From: Alopecurus myosuroides
Lineage: Eukaryota; Streptophyta; Magnoliopsida; Poales; Poaceae
Length of the DNA stretch: 64,000 nt
Direction of reading: 5' to 3'
Assembly: GCA_028641055.1 (NCBI GenBank)
Contig: CM054057.1
Coordinates: 400,937,814-401,001,813, forward strand
Every line of letters begins with the position of its first letter. Within the stretch, counting starts at the first letter, position 1. Position numbers and translations under genes: made by a program. The notes beneath the pieces are model-generated. The model was given only the letters and a program-made list of their open reading frames with translations. It did not search any database and had not been told where the DNA came from. Positions 34,939 through 47,269 of this stretch are shown in pieces.

Positions 34939-35793
34939 GGGATGGCTAAAGATGTGGGAACGATGGACGCTGGAGGTGCTCGGGGAGGGATCACGCGACG
35001 TGTAGACGCGTGAGGTGAGGATCAAACACTGCAAACAACACGATCTACCCAGGTTCAGGGCCCTCGTGAGGAGGTAAAACCCCTACTCCTGCCTTTCTTT
35101 ATGTATTCTGGTGTCTCACCGAGTAGCCATAGTACAAATGTTCTTGCTACCGAGTAGCCACTCTTCTCTCTCCGAGTAGGATTAGGTCAAGGATCTCTAC
35201 GTGTGATCCAGCCCAAGTCTCGTATGTGATCGTCCCTCGCGCAGGAGGCGGCTGGGCACCTTATATACCCGGTGCCCTGCCGGATACAGCCAAATACAAA
35301 CAGGTGTCGACATTGTGTGCACATCGTCCTTCTTCCGAGTTCCCGCTGACAGCTTTGGCTTCTAAGCTTGTCCTGATGCAGAAAGTCGTTGGGCAAAACC
35401 AAGTAACCAGTCTGTTATCACTGTGCGAACACAGAGTAGGTCCCCCCTATCCTGCGACGCCCTGCTGACAGACTGTCGCTGTCAGGCACGTCGTCCCCAG
35501 ATGAACAGTGCTGTGAACAGTGCCAAGTACGGACCCGGGATACGCGGGATCCAGTGTCAGAACGGCTCCTTTGACTTCTGGCCCGAGTAGGTTCCCGCCA
35601 GTTTTACTCGGGCCAACTCTTCTACTCGACCATATATAACTTGCTTGATATCTCCTTTTGGTCATCTTTTGTGAGACCGAGTAGCAGTCGACCGGGTAGC
35701 AAGTACCGGGTAGGCGGCTACTCGACCAACCCTCTATTCTGAGTGTTGCCTTTACCACTTGCCTTTACCCTACTCGGGGGTAACCCCCCGACA
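34910..35793 (-). repeat. E2 5' LTR (884 bp)
   Basis: Plus strand starts TGTCGTGGTGG and ends CCCCCCGACA. On the minus strand it opens TGTCGGGGGGTTACC. A TATA box (GTATATAA) lies at 35261-35268 on the minus strand. The partner LTR is off-window. The five bases beyond (GATAC, 35794-35798) would be the target duplication. Confidence 0.82.
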
Positions 35794-36255
35794 GATACTA
35801 ATAAAATAGGGAGCATTCTCATTGGCACAATTTTAATAAATCCAACACTTGAAACTTCTCTACTCAGATTGCTTAACACGCAAGCTTTCAATGTGGTCAA
35901 AATGGTTAACAACATGCATTTAGTCCTATTGTCCCCTCACTATAGGAAATCGTCACATGTACAAGCGGTACATTATGAGACAACAATTAAATGAAAGTTT
36001 AAACTTAAAAGGTACATTGTTTGGGTTAAAAAAATTCAAGTCACAATTGATTGAAAATTAGGTACCGGTTTTTTGTTGTTGTAAATAGTACTCTATAGGT
36101 ATATACAAATACAATCCATGTTTTGTTTATATTATGGAACTTAAATTTTGTGATGTTTTTGCAACGAAACATGACTTATATAGGGTATTCACATTAATAC
36201 AACATTTATTTCTTTAAAACTACTAGCCCGTGCAGGTGCACGGGTTAATGACTAG
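35794..36255 (+). mobile_element. 3' end of a Helitron, cut by E2
   Basis: Ends with an 18-base palindrome (CCCGTGCAGGTGCACGGG, 36227-36244), a seven-base spacer and CTAG (36252-36255) followed by T. This is the standard Helitron 3' terminus. The body is AT-rich without open frames. The left part is displaced beyond E2 and off-window. Confidence 0.65.
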
Positions 36256-37870
36256 TATTACAAAAATTAAATTCATAATGTTCATCACCAAATTTGATAG
36301 ACACTTCCTCTTCCTTAAAATCAATAACAACACCATCGGTATTAAGGAAACGTCTACCGAATATAATAGGACAAGCTTTATCTTCAACTGAACCAAGTAT
36401 TAAAAAGTGAGCGAGGTATTTTACCTTACCACAAAAACTTCAACATCTCTTACAATATCCACTGGTGAAATAGTCTTTCGATTGGCAAGATGAATAGTAA
36501 CATCAATATCTTCAATTTCACACAGAGCAATTTCATTCATTATTTCTTGATAGAGAGAAAAAGGTATGACACTTGCACTTGTTCCGAAATCGCAAAGTCC
36601 ATAATAACTATGTTCACCTATTTTAATAGAAACAACAGGTGTGACAACAAGAGGTCTATGATGCTTATTAGGTTCCACTAGGTTAGAAGCATCGTCACAA
36701 AAAAAATATCACAGTCATCAACATTTTCAGAAACAAGATCTTTAACCATAGCAACCGTAGGTTCCACAATTATTTGATCTTCAAGTTCATTATCTTTCTT
36801 ACAACTTTTTTTCACAATGTTATTGGCAAAACAATGTTACTTACTCTAACAAGAAAATGCGGTTTCTCAAAGTGAACATCTGGTAAAACAGGATCAACAG
36901 TGTTGACAAGTATTTTACTACTAGAGATTTTTTTCTCTTTAATATTATCCTTATAAGGTTCATGATACTTGTCCCACTTCATTTTAGGAATACTGACATG
37001 AGAGGAAAATGTTTTACAAAGTTAAACAATTACTTGAGAATCGAGCCAATATTTAGCACTAAGCATATTAAAATTTTCAGTTTCATCAAAAGATTTAATG
37101 CAATCGTATTCATAGTTTATACCTGGCTCTTTACCTTTGCCCATCTCCCAATCTTCAGTATTGCGCTGAATTCTTTCAATAAGATCCCATTTAGCATCAA
37201 TCTTCTTGTTCGTGAAGGAGCCATTAGAAGAGGAATCAAGAAGTTCCTTGTCATGACATGAAAGCCTTTCATAAAAATTATTAATAATAATCTCCTTAGG
37301 AAGCTTATGATTGGGGCATTTAAGCATTAATGTTTCCCGGCTCCCCCAAGCTTGAGCAGTACTTTCTCCATCACGAGGCCAAAAATTATAAATAAAATTC
37401 TGATCTTGATGTATTTCATGAAGAGGATAAAATTTGAAATAAAAGAGAGATGTAAGCTCCTTCAAATCCAAAAAACGTGAATCGTCCAATAAACTATACC
37501 ATTCTCATGCTCTTTCTTTCAGTGATATGGAAAATAATTTACTCATAATAAAATATCTTGGCACACCTTCAATCTTAAACAACTCACATAATTTTTTAAT
37601 ATAAAGCAAGTGCTCACCAGGATGTACAATTCCATCAACCGCATAACGGTTATCCATAACACGATCAACAATGCCTAAAGGTATGTCAAAAAGGGACAAT
37701 TTCAGTAGGTGCAAAACTTCTCTCTACCACACGAGTGGTGGAGGAGCCATTCCCAAACATATAACCAACAATAAAGGATTCCATCATTTAGCAAAATAAA
37801 CAGACAAAAATAAAGACAACACTTACAGTAAAAAGTTTCCTTACCAATTCCACTTACCAATAGCTCTACA
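36256..37870 (-). pseudogene. Athila-type gag and protease remnant
   Basis: Decayed minus-strand coding region. At 37022-37489 a 155-codon frame carries the Athila-like gag segment (FYPLHEIHQDQNFIYNFWPR). At 36421-36678 a frame carries the protease-like block with CDFGTSASVIP, where the usual DxGAS core is altered. Further protease homology with GRRFLNTD character runs to 36256, where the Helitron end begins. Several frameshifts and stops lie between these blocks. Its own primer-binding site and LTR follow at higher coordinates. RT and later domains are not in the window. Confidence 0.78.
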
Positions 37871-37889
37871 CTCCCCAGCAACGGCGCCA
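37871..37889 (-). other. Athila-type primer-binding site
   Basis: Minus strand reads TGGCGCCGTTGCTGGGGAG. This is the Athila-style site, usually assigned to an aspartate tRNA. It is eleven bases from the LTR end. Confidence 0.8.
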
Positions 37890-37900
37890 GCAAATAGTAT

Positions 37901-38969
37901 TGATGACGCACAAGTATAGGGGATCGATCTTGGCTTTTTCGATAAATACGAGTGTCAAACCGAAAAAGGAGCACAAGGTATTGATAAATAGTTTCGAGCA
38001 AGGTTTCACTTTAAACACTAGAGAACAAATGTTTTGTGATTTTTGTAATAGTAATAATGCGATGACAAGTAAATAACAATGAAAGTAAATAGTTGCTGCA
38101 AGTGTACCATTCTTTTTTAGCTCAAAGGACAAGCCGATGGTGTTTCTTATAATGGCTAAAACGTTCCTGAGGACGCACGAGAGGTTTCGTCAAGTTATTT
38201 TCATCACACGCTGTTGATTAATCTTTATCATTTTGGTAATTGTTATGTGGGTAGACCTATGCTAGTGCACCATCCTATACAATACTAATACACACTTACG
38301 ATTACACTAATTGCAAGCGTCCGCAAATACAAGAAAGTAATTACGATATAAATCTAACCGTAGCAATAAACTCATGGGATCTACTAATCCCTTATGTCAG
38401 TATTGCAAATTGGGGTTTAGGTTTCTGTCACTCCAGCAACCCACCATAAACAATCCAACACACAATGCATTCCTCTAGGTCCATAAAGATGAAATGTTAT
38501 GTAGTCGACGTTCACATAACACCACTATAGAAATAACAACATAACTTAAATAGCAGACTGGAAAATATTACTCAACGAAACATGACTACTAATAACCAGA
38601 CTTCTCTCATGTCGTCAAGAAATAAATGATCTACTCACAATGCATCATATGGATCATGATCAGAGATGATATATGGATGAATAACATTCTGGTCATAAAG
38701 TGCAAACATCGATAATTCTCACAACCATCAACTACAAACGAGTAATTCACATCGGCAGAGAGATCCAATGGAATACAACGATATAGAACACTAATTGTTA
38801 TAGCGGGATGAAGGTGGATGATGAGGGTGATGGTGCTGACAACGACGATGATGATTTTGATGATTCCCAGTGCGATGAAGGTGGCGATGGTGACGATTCG
38901 CCCCTCCGGAAGGGAAGAGAAGCAAAATGCCCGATGTAGAGCTCCTCTCCAAAGAAGGGAGGCCGAACG
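37901..38969 (-). repeat. Athila-type 5' LTR, outer end lost
   Basis: Starts at TGATGACGCACAAG on the plus strand. The sequence resembles the LTR arrangement common in grass Athila-type elements (TATAGGGGATCGAT, ACAAGCC, TAGTCGACGTTCACATAACACC). It ends abruptly at 38969 where the E3 LTR begins, so its outer end (U3) is missing here. Confidence 0.72.
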
Positions 38970-41900
38970 TGTAAGGTCTGCCCCAGAACCATTGTTCAAG
39001 GACACCTTTGATATGCATACATTCACGATCCCAGATCACACCAGTCGTGAACAACATATCAAGTTAGTACACAGATACAATATCCATTACGCGGTTGCAC
39101 AAACAATTACAAAGAGACATGGTCACATGACCAAGTCTAACACAACTGCCGCGCAGGGCAAACACACAACACACACAGCGGAACACTAACACACACAAAC
39201 GTAGTAGAGCTGAAGTCACGCCTTAACCTACAGGTTGCTGACCGGGAGACGATCCTAGTTCGCAAAGCCATCAGCTCCGTACTCATCCTCGTTGGTCTCC
39301 TTCTGAGACTCCTTCTCGATATCTGGCAAGTTGATACCAGGGACGAAACCAATATGAGTACATTTGAATGTACTCAGCAAGACATCCATCATGTAGCTTA
39401 CCAAAATGCAAGTATGCCTATATGGTGGAATAGGTAGGCTATAAGTAGGGTTCACTATCAATGATATATGTAAGACATATCATAGTTGATTTTTTTAAAT
39501 CTCTCTATCTTCGTTGAAGAAGATACTTCAAAAGAAAATAATATAGTTTTCTTTATCTTGTAGATATCGCATGTACAAGAGGTTTTATAAACTTATTTTG
39601 TAAGAGAAGGTTTTCTCTGTGCAAAACTTTGTGTAAAACAACTTCTGGCTTTTCATCAAACGGTACCTCCACGGCACAAGATTTTCTCCTTTCAATACTT
39701 CATCAGTCCAACTCCTTTTGAAAAACTCCTTTTTGAAAACATTGACACAATGCTAGCTACATGGCCATTCAACTGTCCATATCCGAGGACGCGGCTACTT
39801 TGAAATAGTTGTACTCTGCAGAGGTGTACACATCCACCAGATCCAGTACATTTGTCGTGAATAACCACGGACTGTAACAATAATATGTAAACATCAGATA
39901 ACTGATCCTAACCATCCACTATGTTCGAGCTAGAATATGCCTATCCCTTCAGTTGAGTATATGCTCCCCGGCATCAGGTCCCACCCTGCCTAGACAGGAG
40001 CCTCAACGGATGCATCCGGAGGGAAACTTAATCCCACACTGTATATGTCACACGTTTCAAAACATGGCGACACTCGGTTCGAGGGAGTCCGTCCCCTTAT
40101 AGAAATTGAGATAGAACACACACTAACAAGACAAACTTCAAGTTAGGCCCCGTGCCCATGTTGGGGTAAAGTGGCAGTACGGTAAAGGTTGTCCGACGAA
40201 GACTAGGTTATGTGTCATCTTTGTAAAACACCATTTTCCCAAAAATGACCACTTCCACATTCCTCCGGTGAGTAAGGCTCAGCCCTTTCTCCGGGTTTTC
40301 CATAAAAGCCTTTGTTTTTCAAAAACATAATTTTAGGATGTCCACTCAGGGACTAATACTTTTGATGGTAATAAATTCCATATGGTGGCTATGGGCTTGG
40401 TAACACCAAGTATCAACTACTGGCATAGTAATAGTATATATATACACAAGCATGCTATAAGAAATACTTATATTCTACAAATATAGAACATGCAATTCAA
40501 GGTGTCATGGCATAAAAACAGAAGTAGTAACTTCCTAAATATCCTAGAATAAACCATACACTCATAAAATAAAAGATAACAACACTAGAGAAAAACCACA
40601 TTTTCTAGTGGTGACACTAGTTCAACACTAGAGAAGCAAACAATGTTACAATGATGCCTAACTCTAAACAAGCAAGTCATGAACATAAATATACCTACTA
40701 AAGTACACAAGTCTTACACATGCTAGTAAGCACAAACATCAAAAGATTTCTATGAAACAACCATTAAGCATGCATAAACCAATTCTAGTAATACATGTTT
40801 GTCTAATTAATTAAATAGCAAGCAAAACAAAGTATAAACTACACAACCAGTAGATATGCACTCAATAAAAGGATAACTAAACCTTTTCAAAAATCCAAAC
40901 ACTCAATTGGAAATTATTCACAAACAATCTATCAATCACAAGGAAATTATTCTATTAGCAAACAATTCAATTTAAGCAATCAATAGGGAAACATCTCTTA
41001 GCATGATACCCCTAAGGAATATTATGTTAACAAATAAATCAAACCTAAATAGACTAGTATTCACAAAGAAGAAATAAACTTTTCACTTTCATAAGTGAAA
41101 CAAACAATTTATTTTCCATGGTGGAAAATAACAATCAATCATATCATAAAACATGTTATTTTTAGACACATGTATGGTTGGGGATTTTCATCCTCAACCA
41201 AGATGCAATGGGACCAGTGGGTTATGGGCCCACTAATACCAAGGAAAAAGAGGTACAAAGCCTCTGATTACTCATGACAAAAGTGTATGACAAAAATAAA
41301 ATAACACAAGGCTATCCATTCTAGTGAAAACAATACTAGTGCAAATAAATAACAAGACTTACACATGCTTTCCTATAAAAATAACATGAAAGCTAACAGA
41401 GGCAATAACTACAAAATAACAGTACCAAAATGGTACTAGATCCATATCAAACATAGCACAAAATTTAGTCAATCAAGCACACAAAGATCTAGCTCACACA
41501 ATAATCCAAAAATAAAACTAGAGAAATAAATAAATGCTATTCCTGTTTTCAATAGACTTTCCAAACATGCACACACTTTATAAGGTAGATTTACTGCAAT
41601 ATAAAAACCTAATAACAAGTTATAAAAACTCTATACATGCTAGGAAACAAGATTTAAACAATCACACAATTCATTTCAAGCAAATACACACATACAAACA
41701 AAAACAGAAAAACTACTGTATCTAGTTTGGCTCACCAAAAATAATCTAGACCTCCAAAAATTAATATAATCTAGGATTAGATATATCTATTCAATACCAA
41801 ACTCATCCAGTTGTATTTACTTCAAAAATCATTTTTAAGCCCACTCTAAAAATCACAGAAGAGACTACTGGTCGTTTACCAAAATGGATGGCATTTCCAT

Positions 41901-43958
41901 TTGGTAGCTCACCTTGATGTGAGGCCAAGTGATATGGATAGATATGTTCAATATATATCCAAAACATTTTAGTTTGTCCATTTTAGTTATATATTCAAAA
42001 AGTTATGTTCAAAACATGTTTATAGGACCTCGGTGGAAAAACAGTCATTGTGAGAAAAATATAGTCCAGAACTTAGACCTGCAATTTTTATGTGGTTGAG
42101 AAAACATACTAATCATGACATGATTTTTGGTAGAATTTATTTTGAACTTTTAGTATTTTTCACACGTCCAAAGTAAACACTTCAGTTTCTGTTAAAAACT
42201 TTAAAAGGCAAAACAAACAGCAGCGCGGACTGGCTTTGCGTGGGTGCGGCCCAGTTAAGCGGCCAGACGGCCCAGCTGCGCCCAGCGCACGCGAGCGGCG
42301 CGGGAAAGGTCCATGTTCAAGCGTGGCCGTGGATCGAAGATCCAACGACGCACGGTCGTCTTCATCCTCACCCCTGCTCTCTCTCTCACACTCGAACGAC
42401 AGGAGAACGGCGCCGGCCAGAGGCTCACTATGGGGCGACGGCGAGTGGTGGCGCTAGCTCGGGGGAGGTGGCCGAGGTCGAGGGCGTCGAGGGGCGTGGC
42501 CTTGGGCGTCGGGGATGGCGTACAGCAGCGGCGCCGAGCAGTGCGCCCGTGGCGGCGCTCCTGGAAGCAATAGGCCACGGGGGCATGTCAGGGATGGTCA
42601 AGGGGAGGTGGGGAACCAAACCAAGGCAGTGGGGAGGGAGGAGAAGGCTCGGGTCGAGATGTACCAACTCGAGGCCGTGGTGGTCACCGGCGGTGAGCTC
42701 TCGGCCCGTGCACGCTCCCAGGGGCCAGGCAGGGCTGAACATCGAACTGGGGATGTGTGTGGGAGAGTGAGGAGTGGTGTGGAGCAAGGGGTGAGGCTGG
42801 GGCACTTGTACTCGTGGAAAAAGGGTAGGGGCAAAAAATGGGAGGCTCGGGTTCATGTCATGACCTGGCATGAGGGCACTCTAGGGGTGTTTAAGCCATT
42901 TCCCTTCGTGCTCTGGATGTCCAAGGCCAAGGCCACATGGGGGACAGGTCAATACTGGCCTTTGGAGGCAAGGGCTAGGTCAAGGAGTCAAAGGTATGGG
43001 CCTCCATACCATTCCACATCATCACCTCTCTCTCGCTAGATATCTTCATGCCCAAGGCTTCTAGAAGCAAGGCCAAGTATCCTGGCTCAAGTGGGTACTG
43101 GGGTCAACACAATGGACAAGGTCACACTTCCAAATTTACAAAAAAATACAAAGAAATCAACTGATCAAAAGTGTATCTCTTACTGTTCACAAAATTCAGA
43201 AAATTCAATTTAGACTTAGAAAAATTTCTAAGTGTTGAAAAAGATTAAAACGTCAAAAGTTGAGTTTGTTTTGAAGGTTCAAATGGTTTCCAAAATTTGT
43301 TTTCAAAGTAGGAACTTGTTAAGCATGTTATAAACTTTCAGAAACATATTTTGAAAACAATTTTGAAATAGTTTAAGGCCATGAAAACAATGTGGAAAAA
43401 GTACTTTCTGTTTTTCTCTGTTTTCAAAAATGCCTTTTTCTGCCTTAATTTTATACCACAAAAATAAATCTAAGCTTACGTATTCGTAGTACATATATCA
43501 AGGTTCAATTAAAAGTCAAGAAAACATAAAATAACATTTTATAGCCTAGTGAAAACAAAGGTAGAAAACAGGTACTTGGCTATATTTTCAGGGATTGTTT
43601 TCTATAGAAAACTTAAAAGAAAACTTGCATAAATCCTTTTTGAAATTATGTTTTCTTGGATCCAACAAAGGTAAAAGTTTATTTTAAGATGCAAACAAGA
43701 ATTATCCAAGTCTTGGAATAAAAATCCACTCAAGTAACATTAGGGAAACCTCAGAAAAATATCAGGAAAATATAATAGAAGTGTTTTCAGAAAAATTGGT
43801 GTTGGTTTTATCTAGAAACAAAACTTGTGTTACAAATATGATTAAGATCATAAACACATGTTAGTTCAAACAATCATGTTGTTATAAAAAAAAGTTTGTT
43901 GGCCCTAATTTTTGTCTTCTTGAGCACAGTACAAGAATCCAAAAACTGGGGTGTGACA
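38970..43958 (-). repeat. E3 3' LTR (4,989 bp)
   Basis: Runs from TGTAAGGTCTG to GGGTGTGACA. It is colinear with 47274-57964, apart from the Helitron and about 930 bp at 53719-54650 that are absent here at about 40431-40440. A GC-rich block (42220-42880) probably holds the promoter/leader. The frames there differ between the two LTRs and are not called as genes. Confidence 0.88.
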
Positions 43959-43997
43959 GACCTTCCCCCCTTAAAAGAATCTCGTCCCGAGATTCGC
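43959..43997 (-). other. E3 polypurine tract and palindrome
   Basis: On the minus strand TTTTAAGGGGGGAAGG lies directly before the 3' LTR. It is preceded by an inverted repeat with 8-base arms (GAATCTCG/CGAGATTC). This layout resembles 3' ends of Tekay/Del-type elements and that of LARD1. Confidence 0.75.
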
Positions 43998-45471
43998 AGG
44001 CAAGCGAAAAGAGGGTATGGTCAAAACAACAATGTTAGATGAATTTTGTTTTACAAAAACATGTGCTGGTGGTTGGTAACATTAAACACAGGTGCTTCCC
44101 CCCTTTGATTAATCTTACCAAAATCCACCGGCAATTTAGTTTTCTTTTCAAAGGTCTGGGTGCCATAAACTAAACCTCAACTTATCGTTCATCAAAACCA
44201 ATGATATCACACCAGGGGTTATTGTTCACATAGAGATCTAATTTTCTTCCTTTCTAATAGGATTACAATGCCACTATTTTTCCTTTGGGGACGTAAACTC
44301 TCTCTTCACTATATGGATCAATCTAAGGACATCCACCCACCCTTATTAAGCATGAGCTTTGCACTGCTCAATTTCTAACATCCAGGAAAATTCACTATCT
44401 TCCTCTTAATCTAATATACTCCTAGATATCGAGTTTCAAATCATTTGTCTCCCTCAAAAGTATTTCATCCAGATCATATTGCTAAGGCTAAACCATCAAA
44501 TGCAACAAGCACAACTCTGTACTACTCCTATAAACCCTTTTGAATACTCCAACTCTTAACTCATGATCAACGCTAAATCATCTTCCCCAAACAATCTCAA
44601 TAGAGCGTGACAAGCTCCGAGAATATATCATCGAGAATAATCACTTACTAAATACAAGCCATATTGATTTCTTCAAAAATCCTAAATCATCATGTTATAT
44701 CCACGAATCTCTTCCTATATCAAATCCAATATTCCTCCAATCCATCTGTAATCATAAATCATTTATCTATCCCAATCCAACAAGATCTTTTTAGTACCAT
44801 CAATCTTTCCACTCAAATCCAGGATAAGAATCACCTAGGCAAACATTATCATCATCATTCCCATATCACAAATTATTCTCCACATACTGCTTTTAATAAA
44901 TCCAATCTCCTTACACATCAAGTGCTTCCTAAAGTCAAATAATTTCCACCAATCTTTCTAAACCTCCACTCATTTCTTCCAGGCTACAAATTTTAGTTAC
45001 TGATAACTTCCAAATTTTTGGGGTCCACAACTGGTTATCCCCGGATATTATATCATAATTCAACTCCACTAAAATCATATGATCCTCAATCTTTCCTTCC
45101 TAAGCTAAACCTCAAATGAGTTTTCCACCATCTCATTTTCAAAAATCTGGTTCCTCCAAAACATATATACGAGAGATCTTGTTGCCTAGTAACAATCATA
45201 ATTTATCCATCCAATATTTTTTTCCAACCTTTCACTTTCTTCAAAACATCTATAGAACATCCTAAGGCACCTTTCTCTTTGGTTTTAGAAAAAGTTGGTT
45301 AGAAATTTTCAAACTGGTGTTAGGTGATACCAACTCTGTAAGTTACTCGGTAAGGTACTCCGTAAGGTACTAAACTAAAATTTAGATGAAGTTATGTTAG
45401 TATTGTTAATTTTAAAGATACTTTTTCTAGTCTGACGTGACACTTCTAGTGTTCTGTTTACGTCGGATTCC
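43998..45471 (-). other. E3 non-coding interior
   Basis: AT-rich and without convincing open frames on either strand. The position corresponds to pol in an autonomous relative, but I see no RT or integrase motif. It may be conserved non-coding interior as in other LARDs, or simply decayed sequence. Confidence 0.5.
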
Positions 45472-46032
45472 TCAGGTCACGAAGACAAACAAAACTATGG
45501 TTTCACAGGTTTGGTTCGAGAACGTACCATTGGCTATGGCATGAGTCGCAGGTGCTTCTGCAACATCATCTTGGTCTCGAGGTCCATTCATCAGATTCTT
45601 GCATTTCTTCTGGGATGGACCTTGGTTTTCTTGGGGTTCATCAGGATGAACTAGAACATGGTTCTTCTTGGGACACTCGCAAGCAATATGTCCTTCCTCC
45701 CTACATGCAAAGCATGTCTTGGTCCTAGGCCTGACGTTCACACGCCTCCTGGGAGATTGCGGCATCGCAGGTAAGGTACTGCGAGTCACACATGAACTAG
45801 GTCCTCCTGGCGTCACTATCTTCCGTTTGCGTCTCTCTCTAGCAAGCAGGCGCTGGTACTCTCTCATAAGGATAGCATTATTCTCAGCATTGGTGATGAC
45901 AAGCTGAGTCAACTGCTCCAGGGCAGCATGGGTGGCTATGTGTTCAGCACGAGCTGCTTCACGTTCTTCCTTCAATAGAGCAAACAGTTGAGCAATTGTC
46001 GGCTCCGGTGGTGGAGGTAGATCGCTGGCCAT
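45472..46032 (-). CDS. E3 gag-like protein with CCHC zinc knuckle, capsid core missing
   Basis: 186-codon open frame starting MASDLPPPPEP. Residues about 10-75 form a Glu/Arg/Leu-rich helix or coiled coil. A basic region follows, then a canonical zinc knuckle CFACREEGHIACEC (C-x2-C-x4-H-x4-C) near residues 112-125. The tail is acidic and polar. Chromovirus gag proteins of Tekay/Del type place the knuckle after a capsid domain of about 200 residues. Here the helix leads almost directly to the knuckle, so an internal gag deletion is likely. It could still bind nucleic acid. No protease follows. Confidence 0.6.
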   Translation of the reverse strand: MASDLPPPPEPTIAQLFALLKEEREAARAEHIATHAALEQLTQLVITNAENNAILMREYQRLLARERRKRKIVTPGGPSSCVTRSTLPAMPQSPRRRVNVRPRTKTCFACREEGHIACECPKKNHVLVHPDEPQENQGPSQKKCKNLMNGPRDQDDVAEAPATHAIANGTFSNQTCETIVLFVFVT

Positions 46033-46365
46033 GCTGAAGACAAAGAACGGTATAAGACGAGAGCAAAACTAAAAGGGTTTTTGGTTTGAGAACTCGTGAC
46101 ACATACCGGCTCATGACAGAGATGAGAACTGTAGGTATCACAACAAAAACAAGCATCTAAGAGACAAACACAATAGCAAACAAAGACTAGCACACACATG
46201 AAACAGAGTCTTATAAAGCATAACATACTTTAAAGGTTCACACGGCTAAAGCATAAGGCTTACAACACAACTAGCACACTCAAGGATCTAACAGAGTCCC
46301 TATAACACAAACACAAACACGCGTCTGGGTGGAGATAACACAACTCCTAACATCCTGTGGCAATC

Positions 46366-47037
46366 CTAAGTGCTCGAGGAAGCGCGTAGATGTTCCTCCA
46401 ACTCTTCAACTCTGGTCTTGATGGTTGCAAGATGAAGCTGAAGGGCTCTCACTCATGCGCGGTGCTGGGAGTCAATGTACTTCATGGTTTTCTTCAGTAC
46501 CTTGAGACGACGCTCGGTAGCAGAAGAAACATTCAGGCTTTTCTCCAGCTGGTCTATCTCTCTGCCTCAGAGGTCATAATCTTCTCTAACCTTATCAAGG
46601 GAGAGTTGGGTGTTGTACAGCTGTCCCTCCAAGTGCTGGAAGTGACGAGCAAACACAAAGTCTCCAGTGACTTCTAACGGCTTGTCATCCTCGTCGCGTC
46701 TTCCAAAGTATCTATAGGGGGTGCCTTCAAACTTGCGGTGAAAGAAATTCGCGAGCTTGGCAACGGTCAGCTGCATCACTCTAAGGATACCATCTTCCCA
46801 ACTGTTCTCCAGAACTTCCCAAGTGATCTCTGGGGTTGACGGTGCTAGCAACGGTGCACGGATGGTGCAGACCACCAACCAGGACAATTCTCGTCCATCA
46901 TGGTGAATCTGGGCTCCCTTCAACTCAGGTAGGGGACGACCGATAAGGCGAGTCATCTTGATCAAATCCTCCTCAAAGCGGCGGTAGCAAGGTGCATGCG
47001 ATCCCAGCCGGAAGGACTTGGTGAAGACAACTGCCAT
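46366..47037 (-). pseudogene. E3 unknown protein, first frame after the primer-binding site, two internal TGA codons
   Basis: Starts MAVVFTKSFRLGSH about 220 bases after the primer-binding site. The first 156 codons are open and end at TGA (46567-46569). The same frame then continues with a helical, Leu/Lys/Glu-rich stretch, a second TGA (46453-46455) and a final stop at 46366-46368. The total is 224 codons. The N-terminal part contains Trp-rich blocks (ELSWLVVCTI, ITWEVLENSWEDG) and looks like a folded domain; the C-terminal part looks like a coiled coil. I do not recognise the family. Position suggests a structural or accessory protein of the non-autonomous element. Confidence 0.55.
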
Positions 47038-47257
47038 CTACACAAAATTTTAAGGTAGAATAAGTTAGGTAGCAGTGTGCAAAATTTTAGGATGCTTAAT
47101 TGTAACTTAGTGTAAGTAGAGTTTTCAAAAATCACAGAGGGGATGGAGTATAGAATCTTTTGGAAAATAGTAATCTTAGTGACCTGGTTTTATTCACTTT
47201 AATTGTCAGAGTACTAGCTAAGGTCCATGCTAACTAAGGTCTCCTAAGGTCAGGATA

Positions 47258-47269
47258 GATTTGATACCA
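47258..47269 (-). other. E3 primer-binding site
   Basis: Minus strand reads TGGTATCAAATC. The first eight bases match the initiator-methionine tRNA type and the rest diverges. It is four bases from the LTR. Confidence 0.7.

Larger units (their letters stand above)
25429..35793 (-). mobile_element. E2: older Tat-type element split by E0 and E1
   Basis: Minus-strand element. In element order: 5' LTR (34910-35793), primer-binding site (34889-34907), one long gag-pol frame (34938-27967) broken by three stops, a spacer, and an antisense spliced gene (25463-27300) that continues at 4922-4940 across the E1 insertion. The rest, including the 3' LTR, would lie left of E0 and off-window. It belongs to a different subfamily from E0/E1, with an 884-bp LTR and a DNGSS protease. 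Confidence 0.88.

Noticed and set aside
42236..43039. Several long frames in the GC-rich block of the E3 LTR (also 56363-57190)
   Set aside because: The frames differ in length and phase between the two LTRs, overlap on both strands and lack any motif. They reflect GC-rich composition.
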